Shown here piece after piece: positions 25,401 to 33,564 of a stretch of 64,000 bases of DNA. The DNA lies in contig NZ_CP096889.1 of the NCBI RefSeq assembly GCF_004124315.2, positions 1,409,001 through 1,473,000 on the forward strand, read 5' to 3'. The stretch comes from Bacillus cabrialesii. Lineage in GTDB: Bacteria > Bacillota > Bacilli > Bacillales > Bacillaceae. The translations under genes were made by a program, and so were the position numbers. Below the pieces are notes generated by a model that worked only from the letters and a program-made list of their open reading frames with translations, made no database searches and was not told the origin of the DNA. Numbering within the stretch: position 1 is the stretch's first letter; every line of letters begins with the position of its first letter.

Positions 25401-26213
25401 TTATATCTGATGAAATGTCACTTCAGGGCGGCTTCCGACACGGATATTTACACCGGTTTGTCCCAACCCTTCGCTGATATAAAACGGCTTATCGTGGTGA
25501 TAATGAAGCCCCTTAATCATGTTCATGCGGACGAGCTTGCCCATTTTCACCAAATGATACGGTTTAGGCCAGTGAATTTGTCCGCCGTGAAAATGGCCTG
25601 AAAGCAAGTAATCATAATGAACATCCTTCATATCCAGAATAATGTTTGGGTCATGTGTTAATACAAGATGGTAGCCGTTTTCTAGATTTTGATAAGAGCC
25701 GGTAATATTACTGCGGTTGGTGCTGTAATCATCAATACCGATAATATTGACAGGCCCTGCAGCCGTTTCGATACGAACATGTTCGTTTTGCAGTGTGATA
25801 CAGCCGTTTTCCTCTAAAACACGTTTCAATCTCTGAAAGTCCTTTTCTTTTAATACATAATCGTGATTGCCAAACACCGCGTACATTCCATATGCAGGCT
25901 TCAGTTTTTGCAACGCGTTTAAGTAGCCTGCCAGCTTCGGAATATTACGTTTTCGATCTAGAAAATCCCCGGTAAGCGCAATGATGTCCACAGGCTGATT
26001 TTTTGTCAAATGATACAGCTCTTCAGGTGAAACAGAAATGTTTTCTAAGTGAAGATCTGATAAATGAAGGATATTTAATTTTTTTCTGGCTGGAAGGCCG
26101 TCTTTTTGATCGATTGAAATGGTGTTGACCTTTACATCTTTTGTATTGCGGTTCGCTTTATATATAAATGGCGCACATGCGAGTATGGCCAATGAAAGTA
26201 AGATTGTAAACAA
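25401..26213 (-). CDS. ykoQ: Membrane-anchored metallophosphoesterase
   Basis: 270 residues: an N-terminal hydrophobic anchor (about 2-18) then a calcineurin-like phosphoesterase domain with all metal motifs: LSDLHLE, LTGDFLDR, FGNHDYV, VLTHDP and SGHFHGGQ. Relatives include YkuE and lipid A-type UDP-diacylglucosamine hydrolases, so a lipid or nucleotide phosphodiester is a reasonable but unproven substrate. TTG start with GGGGGAGGGG upstream. It is convergent with ykoP and divergent from ykoS. Confidence 0.85.
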   Translation of the reverse strand: MFTILLSLAILACAPFIYKANRNTKDVKVNTISIDQKDGLPARKKLNILHLSDLHLENISVSPEELYHLTKNQPVDIIALTGDFLDRKRNIPKLAGYLNALQKLKPAYGMYAVFGNHDYVLKEKDFQRLKRVLEENGCITLQNEHVRIETAAGPVNIIGIDDYSTNRSNITGSYQNLENGYHLVLTHDPNIILDMKDVHYDYLLSGHFHGGQIHWPKPYHLVKMGKLVRMNMIKGLHYHHDKPFYISEGLGQTGVNIRVGSRPEVTFHQI

Positions 26214-26408
26214 AATATATCCCCTCCCCCTATCAGTATAGTAAGTAACCGAGCCTTAGGGATAGCGGGAATTAATGGGTAAGAGACAGGTTGAAAAACG
26301 GGTTGTCATCTGATGAATGTTTTGGAAAGGAAAAGGGATAATAAATTTTGACACATGAGGCAGAACATGCCGGATATGGAGTCAGAATAACAGATGGATG
26401 TGTAAGCG

Positions 26409-28103
26409 ATGTTACAATTGATGAGACAACACAAAAAAGAAACATATTATCTCTGGATCGCATTATTTCTCCTTTTGCTGTATGTATCCCCGCTTTATAT
26501 TTTAAAAGAAGATGCACATATTCGCGTCCACGATAATTTAGATTCCAATATCGCTTGGTACAAGGTTCTGGCAGACAGCGGAGAAATTGTCGGCAAGGTT
26601 GACGCGGCCATTCCGCAAATCATTAATGGGCTGCCGCGGGATGCCTTTGGCACTGAGTGGAGCGGAATTGTTTGGCTGCACGCTTTCTTTTCTTCCATGA
26701 CCGCCTATGCCATAAGCCAGACGATTACAAGGTTTGTCGCTTTTTTTGGAATGTATGTGCTGCTGAAGAAACATGTTGTTCCGGAGCCGAAAGCGGCTTT
26801 CATCCGAATTGGCGTATCTCTGGCATTTGCCTTAACACCTTTCTGGCCTTCGGGAATGCTGAGTACGCTTGGATATCCTTTGGCATTGTGGGCTTTTTTG
26901 AATATCAGAAAAGGGGATATCTCATGGAGAGAGTGGCTGACGCTCGGTTTGCTTCCTTTATATTCAAGCTTTGTCTTAGGCTTTTTCTTTTTCTTGGCGG
27001 GAATGGCGTGCTTTTGGCTGTATGATGCCATCACAAAAAGAAGATGGAACTTGATTTTTTTAGGCAGTATTGCATTCATGACGAGTATTTATCTTTTCGT
27101 TGAATATCGGCTTGTCTATTCGATGCTGTTTGAGCACGCACCGATGCATCGGATAGAATTTATCTCGTCCAGGCATGACATTTGGCATTCACTTCGGTTA
27201 TCCGTAAAAAACTTTGTCTATGGCCATAATCATGTGATGACCGTTCATACCGTAGTCATCCTCCCGATTCTGCTGCTCGTATTTGCAGCTGTGCTGTTTA
27301 AGCGAAATCGGACAAGGCCGGAAAATGTTTATCTGTTTTTATGTGTGCTTAATTACGGACTGTCATTATGGTATGCGCTTTGGTTCAACAAAATATGGGC
27401 GGTTCCAAAGCAGAAATTTGCCTTTTTAGCTGAATTTAATTTTGCCCGTTTTCATTTTCTGCGGCCGCTTGTCATTTACGTGAGCTTTGCGCTTGCTTTA
27501 TATCTCATCTGGCGGATGGGGAGAGGGTGGAAGTGGTTTGTACACGCCGCAGTCGCTGCTCAGCTGATGGTGTTGGCGCCTTTTAATGAAGAATATACGT
27601 ACGGCGTCCACTACAATGCGCCGACATTCCGGGAGTTTTATGCATCCGAGCAATTTAAAGAGATTAAGGAATATATCGGGCGTCCGCAAGATTCATACAG
27701 GGTGGCGAGCATCGGACTGCATCCGTCGATCGCCCAATATAACGGGTTTTACACGTTAGATACGTATAACAATCTGTACCCGCTCTCTTATAAATATGAA
27801 TTTAGGAAAATCATCGAAAAAGAGCTGGAAAAAAACGCTCGGCTCAAACAATACTTTGACGAATGGGGAAGCCGCTGCTACCTTTTCGTCGATGAACTCG
27901 GTAAACGATATGATTTCAAAAAGAACTCGAAGAAAACGATTAACAACCTTCAATTGAATACAAATGTATTTAAAAAAATGGGCGGTCGCTATATTTTCTC
28001 ATCAGTTCCGATTATGAATGCTGATCAAAACCATCTCGCGCTCGTTAAGACGTTTGACCATAAAGATTCCGCCTGGCGCATTTATTTATATGAAACAAGA
28101 TAA
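26409..28103 (+). CDS. ykoS: Polytopic membrane protein YkoS
   Basis: 564 residues, with roughly ten to eleven hydrophobic helices in the first 390 residues and a soluble C-terminal part (about 395-564). The layout resembles GT-C membrane glycosyltransferases (early acidic motif DNLDSNIAWYKVL in the first loop), but I see no decisive signature. It is followed 12 bases later by ykoT, a polyprenyl-phosphate glycosyltransferase. Together they form a plausible lipid-linked sugar transfer pair: YkoT charges the carrier and YkoS uses it. Confidence 0.8.
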   Translation: MLQLMRQHKKETYYLWIALFLLLLYVSPLYILKEDAHIRVHDNLDSNIAWYKVLADSGEIVGKVDAAIPQIINGLPRDAFGTEWSGIVWLHAFFSSMTAYAISQTITRFVAFFGMYVLLKKHVVPEPKAAFIRIGVSLAFALTPFWPSGMLSTLGYPLALWAFLNIRKGDISWREWLTLGLLPLYSSFVLGFFFFLAGMACFWLYDAITKRRWNLIFLGSIAFMTSIYLFVEYRLVYSMLFEHAPMHRIEFISSRHDIWHSLRLSVKNFVYGHNHVMTVHTVVILPILLLVFAAVLFKRNRTRPENVYLFLCVLNYGLSLWYALWFNKIWAVPKQKFAFLAEFNFARFHFLRPLVIYVSFALALYLIWRMGRGWKWFVHAAVAAQLMVLAPFNEEYTYGVHYNAPTFREFYASEQFKEIKEYIGRPQDSYRVASIGLHPSIAQYNGFYTLDTYNNLYPLSYKYEFRKIIEKELEKNARLKQYFDEWGSRCYLFVDELGKRYDFKKNSKKTINNLQLNTNVFKKMGGRYIFSSVPIMNADQNHLALVKTFDHKDSAWRIYLYETR

Positions 28104-28115
28104 GGAGGATATCGA

Positions 28116-29129
28116 TTGAAACAGACACATCCAGTATTAACCATCGTCGTTCCGTGTTTCAATGAAGAGGAAGTGTTTCAAGAGACCAGCCGTCAGCTGA
28201 CAGAGGTTGTAGATGATTTAATTGAAGAAAAATTAATCTCTGAAGACAGTAAAATTCTGTTTGTCGATGATGGCAGCAAAGACCGCACCTGGGCTTTGAT
28301 TGCTATGGAGAGCATAAGAAACAAGAAGATAACAGGCTTAAAATTAGCCTGTAATGTCGGACACCAAAAAGCGCTTTTAGCCGGACTGCATAAAGCGAAA
28401 AACAGATCAGACTGCGTCATTTCCATAGATGCTGATCTTCAGGATGATATCTCTGTGATCCGGGATTTTATGCTGAAATATCATGAGGGCTGCGAGATTG
28501 TTTACGGTGTGCGCCGCAGCAGAAAAACGGATACCTTTTTTAAGCGCACGACCGCTTTAGGGTTTTATCGTCTCATGAATAAGCTTGGAATAAAATTAAT
28601 TTATAACCATGCTGATTTTCGTTTAATGAATAAAAGATCGCTTGAAGAGCTCACGCGCTATCCGGAAGCGAATTTGTTTTTAAGAGGCATCGTTCCCATG
28701 ATCGGCTTTAAATCAGCCGAAGTCTTGTATGACCGCAAGGAACGCTTTGCCGGTAAAACGAAATATCCGCTGAAAAAAATGCTATCATTTGCTTTTAACG
28801 GGATTACATCATTCAGTGTCGCGCCGATTCGCTTCTTTACGTTTTTAGGTTTTGTTTTATTTTTCCTCAGCGCTGTGGCGGGAATTGGCGCGTTTATTCA
28901 AAAGCTTCTCGGTCATACAAATGCAGGCTGGGCGTCGCTCATCATTTCCATTTGGTTTTTGGGCGGGCTGCAATTAATGGGAATCGGGATTATCGGAGAG
29001 TATATCGGGACGATTTTTTCAGAAGTGAAAAGACGCCCGAAATATGCGATTGATATCGATTTGTATAATGAGCCGCTGAGTCCGCTGCAGCGTCAGGAAA
29101 AAGAGCGGTTAGATAAAAAATACAGTTAA
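28116..29129 (+). CDS. ykoT: Polyprenyl-phosphate-type GT2 glycosyltransferase
   Basis: 337 residues: a GT2 domain (about 5-235) with VVPCFNEEE, FVDDGSKDRTW and the metal motif DADLQDD, then two C-terminal membrane helices (about 240-265, 275-300) as in dolichol-/undecaprenyl-phosphate sugar transferases (GtrB/DPM1-like). It likely moves a sugar to undecaprenyl phosphate. TTG start with AAGGAGG. Its original terminator palindrome is now separated from its T-tail by an insertion sequence just downstream. Confidence 0.88.
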   Translation: MKQTHPVLTIVVPCFNEEEVFQETSRQLTEVVDDLIEEKLISEDSKILFVDDGSKDRTWALIAMESIRNKKITGLKLACNVGHQKALLAGLHKAKNRSDCVISIDADLQDDISVIRDFMLKYHEGCEIVYGVRRSRKTDTFFKRTTALGFYRLMNKLGIKLIYNHADFRLMNKRSLEELTRYPEANLFLRGIVPMIGFKSAEVLYDRKERFAGKTKYPLKKMLSFAFNGITSFSVAPIRFFTFLGFVLFFLSAVAGIGAFIQKLLGHTNAGWASLIISIWFLGGLQLMGIGIIGEYIGTIFSEVKRRPKYAIDIDLYNEPLSPLQRQEKERLDKKYS

Positions 29130-29135
29130 ACGGAA

Positions 29136-29160
29136 AGAGCTGACTTTAATAGTCAGCTCT
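29136..29160 (+). repeat. Target-site duplication, left copy (25-bp palindrome)
   Basis: AGAGCTGAC-TTTAATA-GTCAGCTCT, a perfect 9-bp-arm palindrome, identical to 30719-30743. It is the ykoT terminator stem, here lacking its T-tail because the insertion sequence starts at 29161. Confidence 0.92.
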
Positions 29161-29161
29161 C

Positions 29162-29208
29162 AGCTTGTAGAGAAAACGATGTTTTTCTCCACAAGCTTTT
29201 TTGTTTTA
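29162..29208 (+). terminator. Terminator-like hairpin in the left IS end
   Basis: AGCTTGT-A-GAGAAAA loop TTTTTCTC-C-ACAAGCT with one mismatch, followed by TTTTTGTTTT. It would stop rightward transcription coming from ykoT and includes the left inverted repeat. Confidence 0.8.
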
Positions 29209-29265
29209 TGCTGTTTCTTTAGATTTTCATCAGGTTTCAGATGCAGAAAAAGCGCTCCCACATGC

Positions 29266-30618
29266 CTAGCCTTGCTTGGCTAGGTATGTGGCAATCTTCT
29301 TCATGTTCTGGCATGCGGCTGTGAGAAGAACTTGTTCACTCACATTTCGTTTCCCCCTCAACCTGCAATAGCGAAGCCCGTGCAGCTGTTTTGAATCTGC
29401 AAAGCTTCGCTCTATTTTTTCTTTTCTTTTTTTGTAGAGGTTTTTTCCTGAAACAGACAAGCGATTTTGTCTGACCTTTTCTTTATGATCTTCCCATACA
29501 TGCCGAGTAATCACTTTCTGCCGATTCTTTGATTTTGTACAGTTCCCAAGCAGCCGGCATGAGGAACATATTTCAGGATTTGATTTATATGACCGGTAGC
29601 CTTTTCGGTCAGTTGTTGAGTATGTAAGTGTTTGCTGGTTCGGGCAAATGTAACTGTCTTTCTCACTGTCATAATGAAACTTCCATTTTGGAAACAAGCC
29701 TCTGGTAGGGTGATATCGTCTATGGGCAATAACGCCAAAAATATGGCGGTCAGCTAATCCTTTACAGATGGGAGTCGTTAAATAACCAGAATCAAGGGCG
29801 ACGGCTTCTACTTGAAAACCAAATCGTGCGATTTGGTGATCCAATCGGTCAAGATAGGGCACAGAATCATGGACATTTCCGGGTGTGACATAGGCATCGG
29901 TGATAATGTTGTATTTCATATCTGTTGTGCGGTGATCTAAATAGAAAAAACCTTCTGGTTTGTTTTCGCGATACAGATAGCCACTTTCCGGATCGGTTGT
30001 ACTGTGGCGGATCTCTTTTTCAGCTTTCACCTCCTCTTTGGCTGTTAATGGCTTTTTTCCGTGTTCCTCCCGATCCTCTTGTATGGCTTCATTTAAATCC
30101 TTGATATAGTTTTGTGTATCCTGCGCTATTGTTTTTCTTGTGTATTTATGCTTGTTGGCATTGGCTTTCAGATGAGTGGAATCAGTGAATAGGACACGTC
30201 CGCCCACCATGTCATGATTGATGGCCTGAAGAACGATCTCATCAAAAATGTCTTGGAAGATGGTTGTATCTTTAAAGCGTGTGCGTCTGTTCCAGCTGAT
30301 GGTCGAGTGGTGCGGAACTGGGTCATTGATATTCAGTCCCAAAAACCATCTGTACGCCATATTGTAGTAAATTTCTTTTTCGAGCTGCCTTTCTGAACGG
30401 ATACCGTAGAGGTAGCCGATAAACATCATTTTGAATAAAATTAGTGGATCAAGTGAGGGGCGGCCTTTGTTTTCGCTGTAGTAAGGCTTAACCTTTTCAA
30501 TGATAAAAGAGAAGTCTATGTATTTATCAATTTTTCGAAGCAGATGATCCTCTTCGACCAGTTGGTCAAGCAGAACAAATTCGGCTGTGTTTTGAGAAGA
30601 ATTTCTTGTGTGGAACAT
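29266..30618 (-). CDS. IS1182-family DDE transposase
   Basis: 450 residues, full length. The N-terminal DUF772-type region (about 1-110, GRPSLDPLILFKMMFIGYLYG) precedes a DDE domain. Candidate acidic residues lie in VLFTDSTHLKANANK, AVALDSGYLT and KIERSFADSK. A Cys-rich insertion (CSSCRLLGNC) near 350-360 is typical of the family. The minus-strand orientation means ligD read-through would be sense. AAGGAC lies upstream of the ATG. Confidence 0.95.
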   Translation of the reverse strand: MFHTRNSSQNTAEFVLLDQLVEEDHLLRKIDKYIDFSFIIEKVKPYYSENKGRPSLDPLILFKMMFIGYLYGIRSERQLEKEIYYNMAYRWFLGLNINDPVPHHSTISWNRRTRFKDTTIFQDIFDEIVLQAINHDMVGGRVLFTDSTHLKANANKHKYTRKTIAQDTQNYIKDLNEAIQEDREEHGKKPLTAKEEVKAEKEIRHSTTDPESGYLYRENKPEGFFYLDHRTTDMKYNIITDAYVTPGNVHDSVPYLDRLDHQIARFGFQVEAVALDSGYLTTPICKGLADRHIFGVIAHRRYHPTRGLFPKWKFHYDSEKDSYICPNQQTLTYSTTDRKGYRSYKSNPEICSSCRLLGNCTKSKNRQKVITRHVWEDHKEKVRQNRLSVSGKNLYKKRKEKIERSFADSKQLHGLRYCRLRGKRNVSEQVLLTAACQNMKKIATYLAKQG

Positions 30619-30680
30619 AAGAAAGACACCGTCCTTTTTAGTCTTTCTTTTATTTTATTACAGGAGAATGGATATTTTAA

Positions 30681-30717
30681 GGAAAAATAAAGGCTGTCGA
30701 GATTTTCTCGACAGCCT
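30681..30717 (-). terminator. Terminator-like hairpin in the right IS end
   Basis: AGGCTGTCGAGA-TTT-TCTCGACAGCCT perfect 12-bp stem, followed on the minus strand by TTATTTTTCC. It would stop leftward transcription from ligD entering the element. Confidence 0.85.
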
Positions 30718-30718
30718 G

Positions 30719-30743
30719 AGAGCTGACTTTAATAGTCAGCTCT
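30719..30743 (+). repeat. Target-site duplication, right copy
   Basis: Identical to 29136-29160. This copy keeps the TTTTTCTTT tail of the original ykoT terminator and contains the ligD stop codon (30736-30738, minus strand). Confidence 0.92.
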
Positions 30744-32571
30744 TTTTCTTTAATTGATGTAAAATGGCGCTAAGAGGTTCGTCTTGCGGGTTGCGGTAAA
30801 AATCAAAAAAAGGGCAGCCCTGCTTCTTAATCCGGTCGATTACGGTATCGATCGTAAACATAGCGGGTGTTAAGGATGATTGTACCTCGTGCCAATAGAG
30901 CGGTGCTGCGACAGTGCCAAGCTCGTTTCCTCTTGTTGAATAGGGGCAGATAATCGTTTTTCCTTCTGCATGCTGCAAATAATCGAGATACAACTTGCCG
31001 TGCCTGTTTTTAATCAAACGTTCTGTGGTAAAGAGCTCTGGAAATGCATTGGTGCAGTATTCTGCGATCAGCTGTGTAAATTGGCGTGTTTCTTCATACG
31101 TAAATGCCTCAGGGGACAAGGGAATATAAAGCTGGATGCCCTTGTTGCCGGACAGCTTCGGATATGACGTGATGCCAAAAGAGTCAAACAGCCGCTTCAG
31201 TTCATTTGCGGCCTGCACGGCCATGAGAAAATCATCTCGGGAAGGCGGGTCCAAATCAATGACAATCTCAGCCGGGCGTCTGCTTTTAATGGTTTGAAAA
31301 GGAACATGAAACTCCAAAGAAAGCTGATTGGCAAGCCATAATAGTGTAGACATATCTTCGCAGATAATATGTTCATGGCTTCCATCACAGAAAGATTGAA
31401 CAAAATCCGGCGCATAGTCCGGCTTATTTTTTTGGAAAAACGATTCGCTCCCTGATCCATGCGGATAGCGGATGACGGTGACAGCACGGTTATTCAGAAA
31501 TGGGAACAAGTAGTCACTGGCTTCAATCACGTACTGAATAAAATCTTCTTTTGTTTTTTTATTCTTTTCAAATATGATTTTATCCAGGCTTGTGAATTGC
31601 AGCTTCGGATGGACTGGTTTTGAGCGGCGCATGACTTGCGCATATGTGCATTCGGTCCAGTCCATATGGAACTCGAAACCGACAAATGATACCTCTCTTA
31701 ATGTGCCTTGGAGAATCGTTAAGTATTGAACGGTTGCACAAATTGATGGTTCAAGCGTAAATTCGCCTGAAGGTGTTTGATATCCGTGCTGTTCCATAAT
31801 TTCGCGTATAGCGCTTTTTTCCTCATCGCGCATTCCGTGCGAGACAGAGGCAATCGGTGTCATAACACCGTTTTTTAACACAGACACTGTCAAAAATCCA
31901 TTGTTGGGGTTGAATCCTGTTATACAAACATAAGCATGTTTAAAATTTTTATATTTGAGCCAATCGGGCGACCGCTTCTTTTTAAGCCATTTGCTGGTTG
32001 TTTTCTTTGCTACAATTCCTTCTCCGTCATATTTTGTGACCATCTCCCAAAGGGAATCAAAATGATCATAGCAGGGGATATACTGAATGGTTTCCCTAGC
32101 GTAAGGGTCTGGAGACGCAGGAAGCTTTGCAGCAGACATGAAATCGTACAGCGATTGTTTCCGTTCCAGATACGAAAGAGACGATACATCCACTCCGCTT
32201 CGCTCTAAAAGATCAAAGGCGAGAAAGCAGCACGGACGCGCGTTTGCCGATTCCTGAATCTTGTCCGGTTTTTTCAAACGCCCCCGCACTTGAAGGTGTT
32301 CAAAATCTGCACGGCAAGGATTCACCAAACATACGATTTCCCCATCGAGCGTCAGCGGAAGATCCTTTTCCATATGCTGAAAGGCTGACTTGGCGAATTG
32401 CGTGATTTCAGGGAAGGTGCTGTTAAGCTCCAAACCATTTCTGCTAGTTAAAGTCACACCCGCTGAATGGATACGGAGAACACAGCGGTACCCGTCATAT
32501 TTTACTTCATAACGCCAGTCTGCTCCTTTTGGCGGTGACGAAGTAAGGACGGGCTGCATGGTAAACGCCAT
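30736..32571 (-). CDS. ligD: ATP-dependent DNA ligase/polymerase LigD (NHEJ)
   Basis: LigD seals double-strand breaks with Ku, important in germinating spores. The 611 residues begin with an ATP ligase domain (about 1-300): adenylation motif EVKYDGYRCVLR with nucleophile Lys24, then LDGEIVCL, and the OB-fold up to about 300. A C-terminal primase-polymerase domain follows (about 325-605, with the catalytic VIDLDPP motif). The nuclease domain of some LigDs is absent, as in other bacilli. It starts three bases after the ku stop. The stop codon lies in the IS target duplication; the protein end is unaltered. Confidence 0.95.
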   Translation of the reverse strand: MAFTMQPVLTSSPPKGADWRYEVKYDGYRCVLRIHSAGVTLTSRNGLELNSTFPEITQFAKSAFQHMEKDLPLTLDGEIVCLVNPCRADFEHLQVRGRLKKPDKIQESANARPCCFLAFDLLERSGVDVSSLSYLERKQSLYDFMSAAKLPASPDPYARETIQYIPCYDHFDSLWEMVTKYDGEGIVAKKTTSKWLKKKRSPDWLKYKNFKHAYVCITGFNPNNGFLTVSVLKNGVMTPIASVSHGMRDEEKSAIREIMEQHGYQTPSGEFTLEPSICATVQYLTILQGTLREVSFVGFEFHMDWTECTYAQVMRRSKPVHPKLQFTSLDKIIFEKNKKTKEDFIQYVIEASDYLFPFLNNRAVTVIRYPHGSGSESFFQKNKPDYAPDFVQSFCDGSHEHIICEDMSTLLWLANQLSLEFHVPFQTIKSRRPAEIVIDLDPPSRDDFLMAVQAANELKRLFDSFGITSYPKLSGNKGIQLYIPLSPEAFTYEETRQFTQLIAEYCTNAFPELFTTERLIKNRHGKLYLDYLQHAEGKTIICPYSTRGNELGTVAAPLYWHEVQSSLTPAMFTIDTVIDRIKKQGCPFFDFYRNPQDEPLSAILHQLKKKS

Positions 32572-32574
32572 GGG

Positions 32575-33459
32575 CTATGACGTGCCGGAGGCTTTTTTTC
32601 TCGTCGTTTTTCGTTTTTTGTCCCCGGCTCCTTTCGGTTCAGCGGCTTGTGCTGGTGCGGCTGCCGGGGTTTCACGGTTCGGCCTTCTGGTTCGGTCGAT
32701 GCTGGCTTGCAGGGCACTGACCAGGTCAATGACGTCTTCACGAGGAGGCGCTTTATCAGGAGTGACGGCTGTTTCTTTATTTTCAAGCTTGTCGTTGACT
32801 CTTTGCAGCAGCGCCTGCCGGTACGTGTCCTCATATTTTTCAGGTTCAAACTCAGCAGTCAGCTCATCTATTAATGTGATAGCGGTTTGCAGTTCCTTAT
32901 CGTTTACATTCGATTGATCAGGCACGCCCGGGACATGAGCGGCGCTTCTGACCTCATCCGGATAATGGATAGACTCCATCACAATACAATTTTCATAAAC
33001 GCGGAGAATGGCTAGCTGCTGCTTTGATCTGATTGTCATATTGGCGATGCCGATCTTTCCGGTTGAGCGCAGCGCCTCACGCAGCAAAGTATAAGCTTTC
33101 GTGCCGTTATCTCCGGGTCCGACAAAGTAGGAGCGGTTAAAATAAATCGGGTCGATGTCCTGAAGCTGAACAAAATCAACAATTTCCACCGCTTTCTCTT
33201 CATGCTCCTGCTTTAAACTTTTTAAATCATCGTCCGTCAGCACCACATATTTACCTTTTACATATTCATATCCCTTCACAATTTCATCAGGACCGAGTGT
33301 TTTTTCGCAATTTGTGCAAATTTTTTCGTATTTGATTGGCGCGTGGTCCTCTTTATGAAGGCTGCGCAGCTTAATGTCTTTATCTTCTGTGGCCGCATAT
33401 AGCTTGATGGGGATGTTTACTAATCCGAAACTGATCGATCCCTTCCACATTGTATGCAT
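32575..33459 (-). CDS. ku: DNA end-binding protein Ku
   Basis: Ku homodimers bind DNA ends and recruit LigD. The start MHTMWKGSISFGLVNIPIKL is the classical bacterial Ku N-terminus, preceded by AAAGGGG; the frame extends to 33510 without a site. The 294 residues contain the beta-barrel core (about 1-230), a CTNC pair (EKICTNCEKTLG), and a basic Pro/Ala/Lys-rich tail (about 255-294, ending in a KKRKTTRKK stretch) likely to aid DNA binding. Also called ykoV. In an operon with ligD. Confidence 0.95.
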   Translation of the reverse strand: MHTMWKGSISFGLVNIPIKLYAATEDKDIKLRSLHKEDHAPIKYEKICTNCEKTLGPDEIVKGYEYVKGKYVVLTDDDLKSLKQEHEEKAVEIVDFVQLQDIDPIYFNRSYFVGPGDNGTKAYTLLREALRSTGKIGIANMTIRSKQQLAILRVYENCIVMESIHYPDEVRSAAHVPGVPDQSNVNDKELQTAITLIDELTAEFEPEKYEDTYRQALLQRVNDKLENKETAVTPDKAPPREDVIDLVSALQASIDRTRRPNRETPAAAPAQAAEPKGAGDKKRKTTRKKASGTS

Positions 33460-33526
33460 ATCGATAAACCCCTTTTTTTCTTTAGTGTGAAGTGGAGGAG
33501 TTCGATTCATGTGTAGTAACTTATGG

Positions 33527-33564
33527 GTAAAAAAACAGCCGCGCTGTTTAATGCGGCGGCTGTT
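33527..33564 (-). terminator. ykoW terminator
   Basis: ACAGCCGC / GCGGCTGT stem with T-run tail on the minus strand; overlaps the ykoW coding end. Confidence 0.7.

Larger units (their letters stand above)
29161..30718 (-). mobile_element. IS1182-family insertion sequence, apparently complete
   Basis: 1558 bp with one transposase gene. Terminal inverted repeats begin CAGCTTGTAGAGAAAA (29161-29176) and, reading in from the right, CAGGCTGTCGAGAAAA (30718-30703), 13 of 16 identical. It is bounded by identical 25-bp palindromic direct repeats. IS1182 elements are known for insertion at palindromes with long duplications, which fits. Both ends fold into terminator-like hairpins. No internal frameshift is seen, so it may be active. 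Confidence 0.92.

Noticed and set aside
32558..32917. Long antisense ORFs across ku (and similar ones across metE, kinE and clpE)
   Set aside because: They are opposite-frame shadows of well-supported genes, without ribosome sites or recognisable domains.
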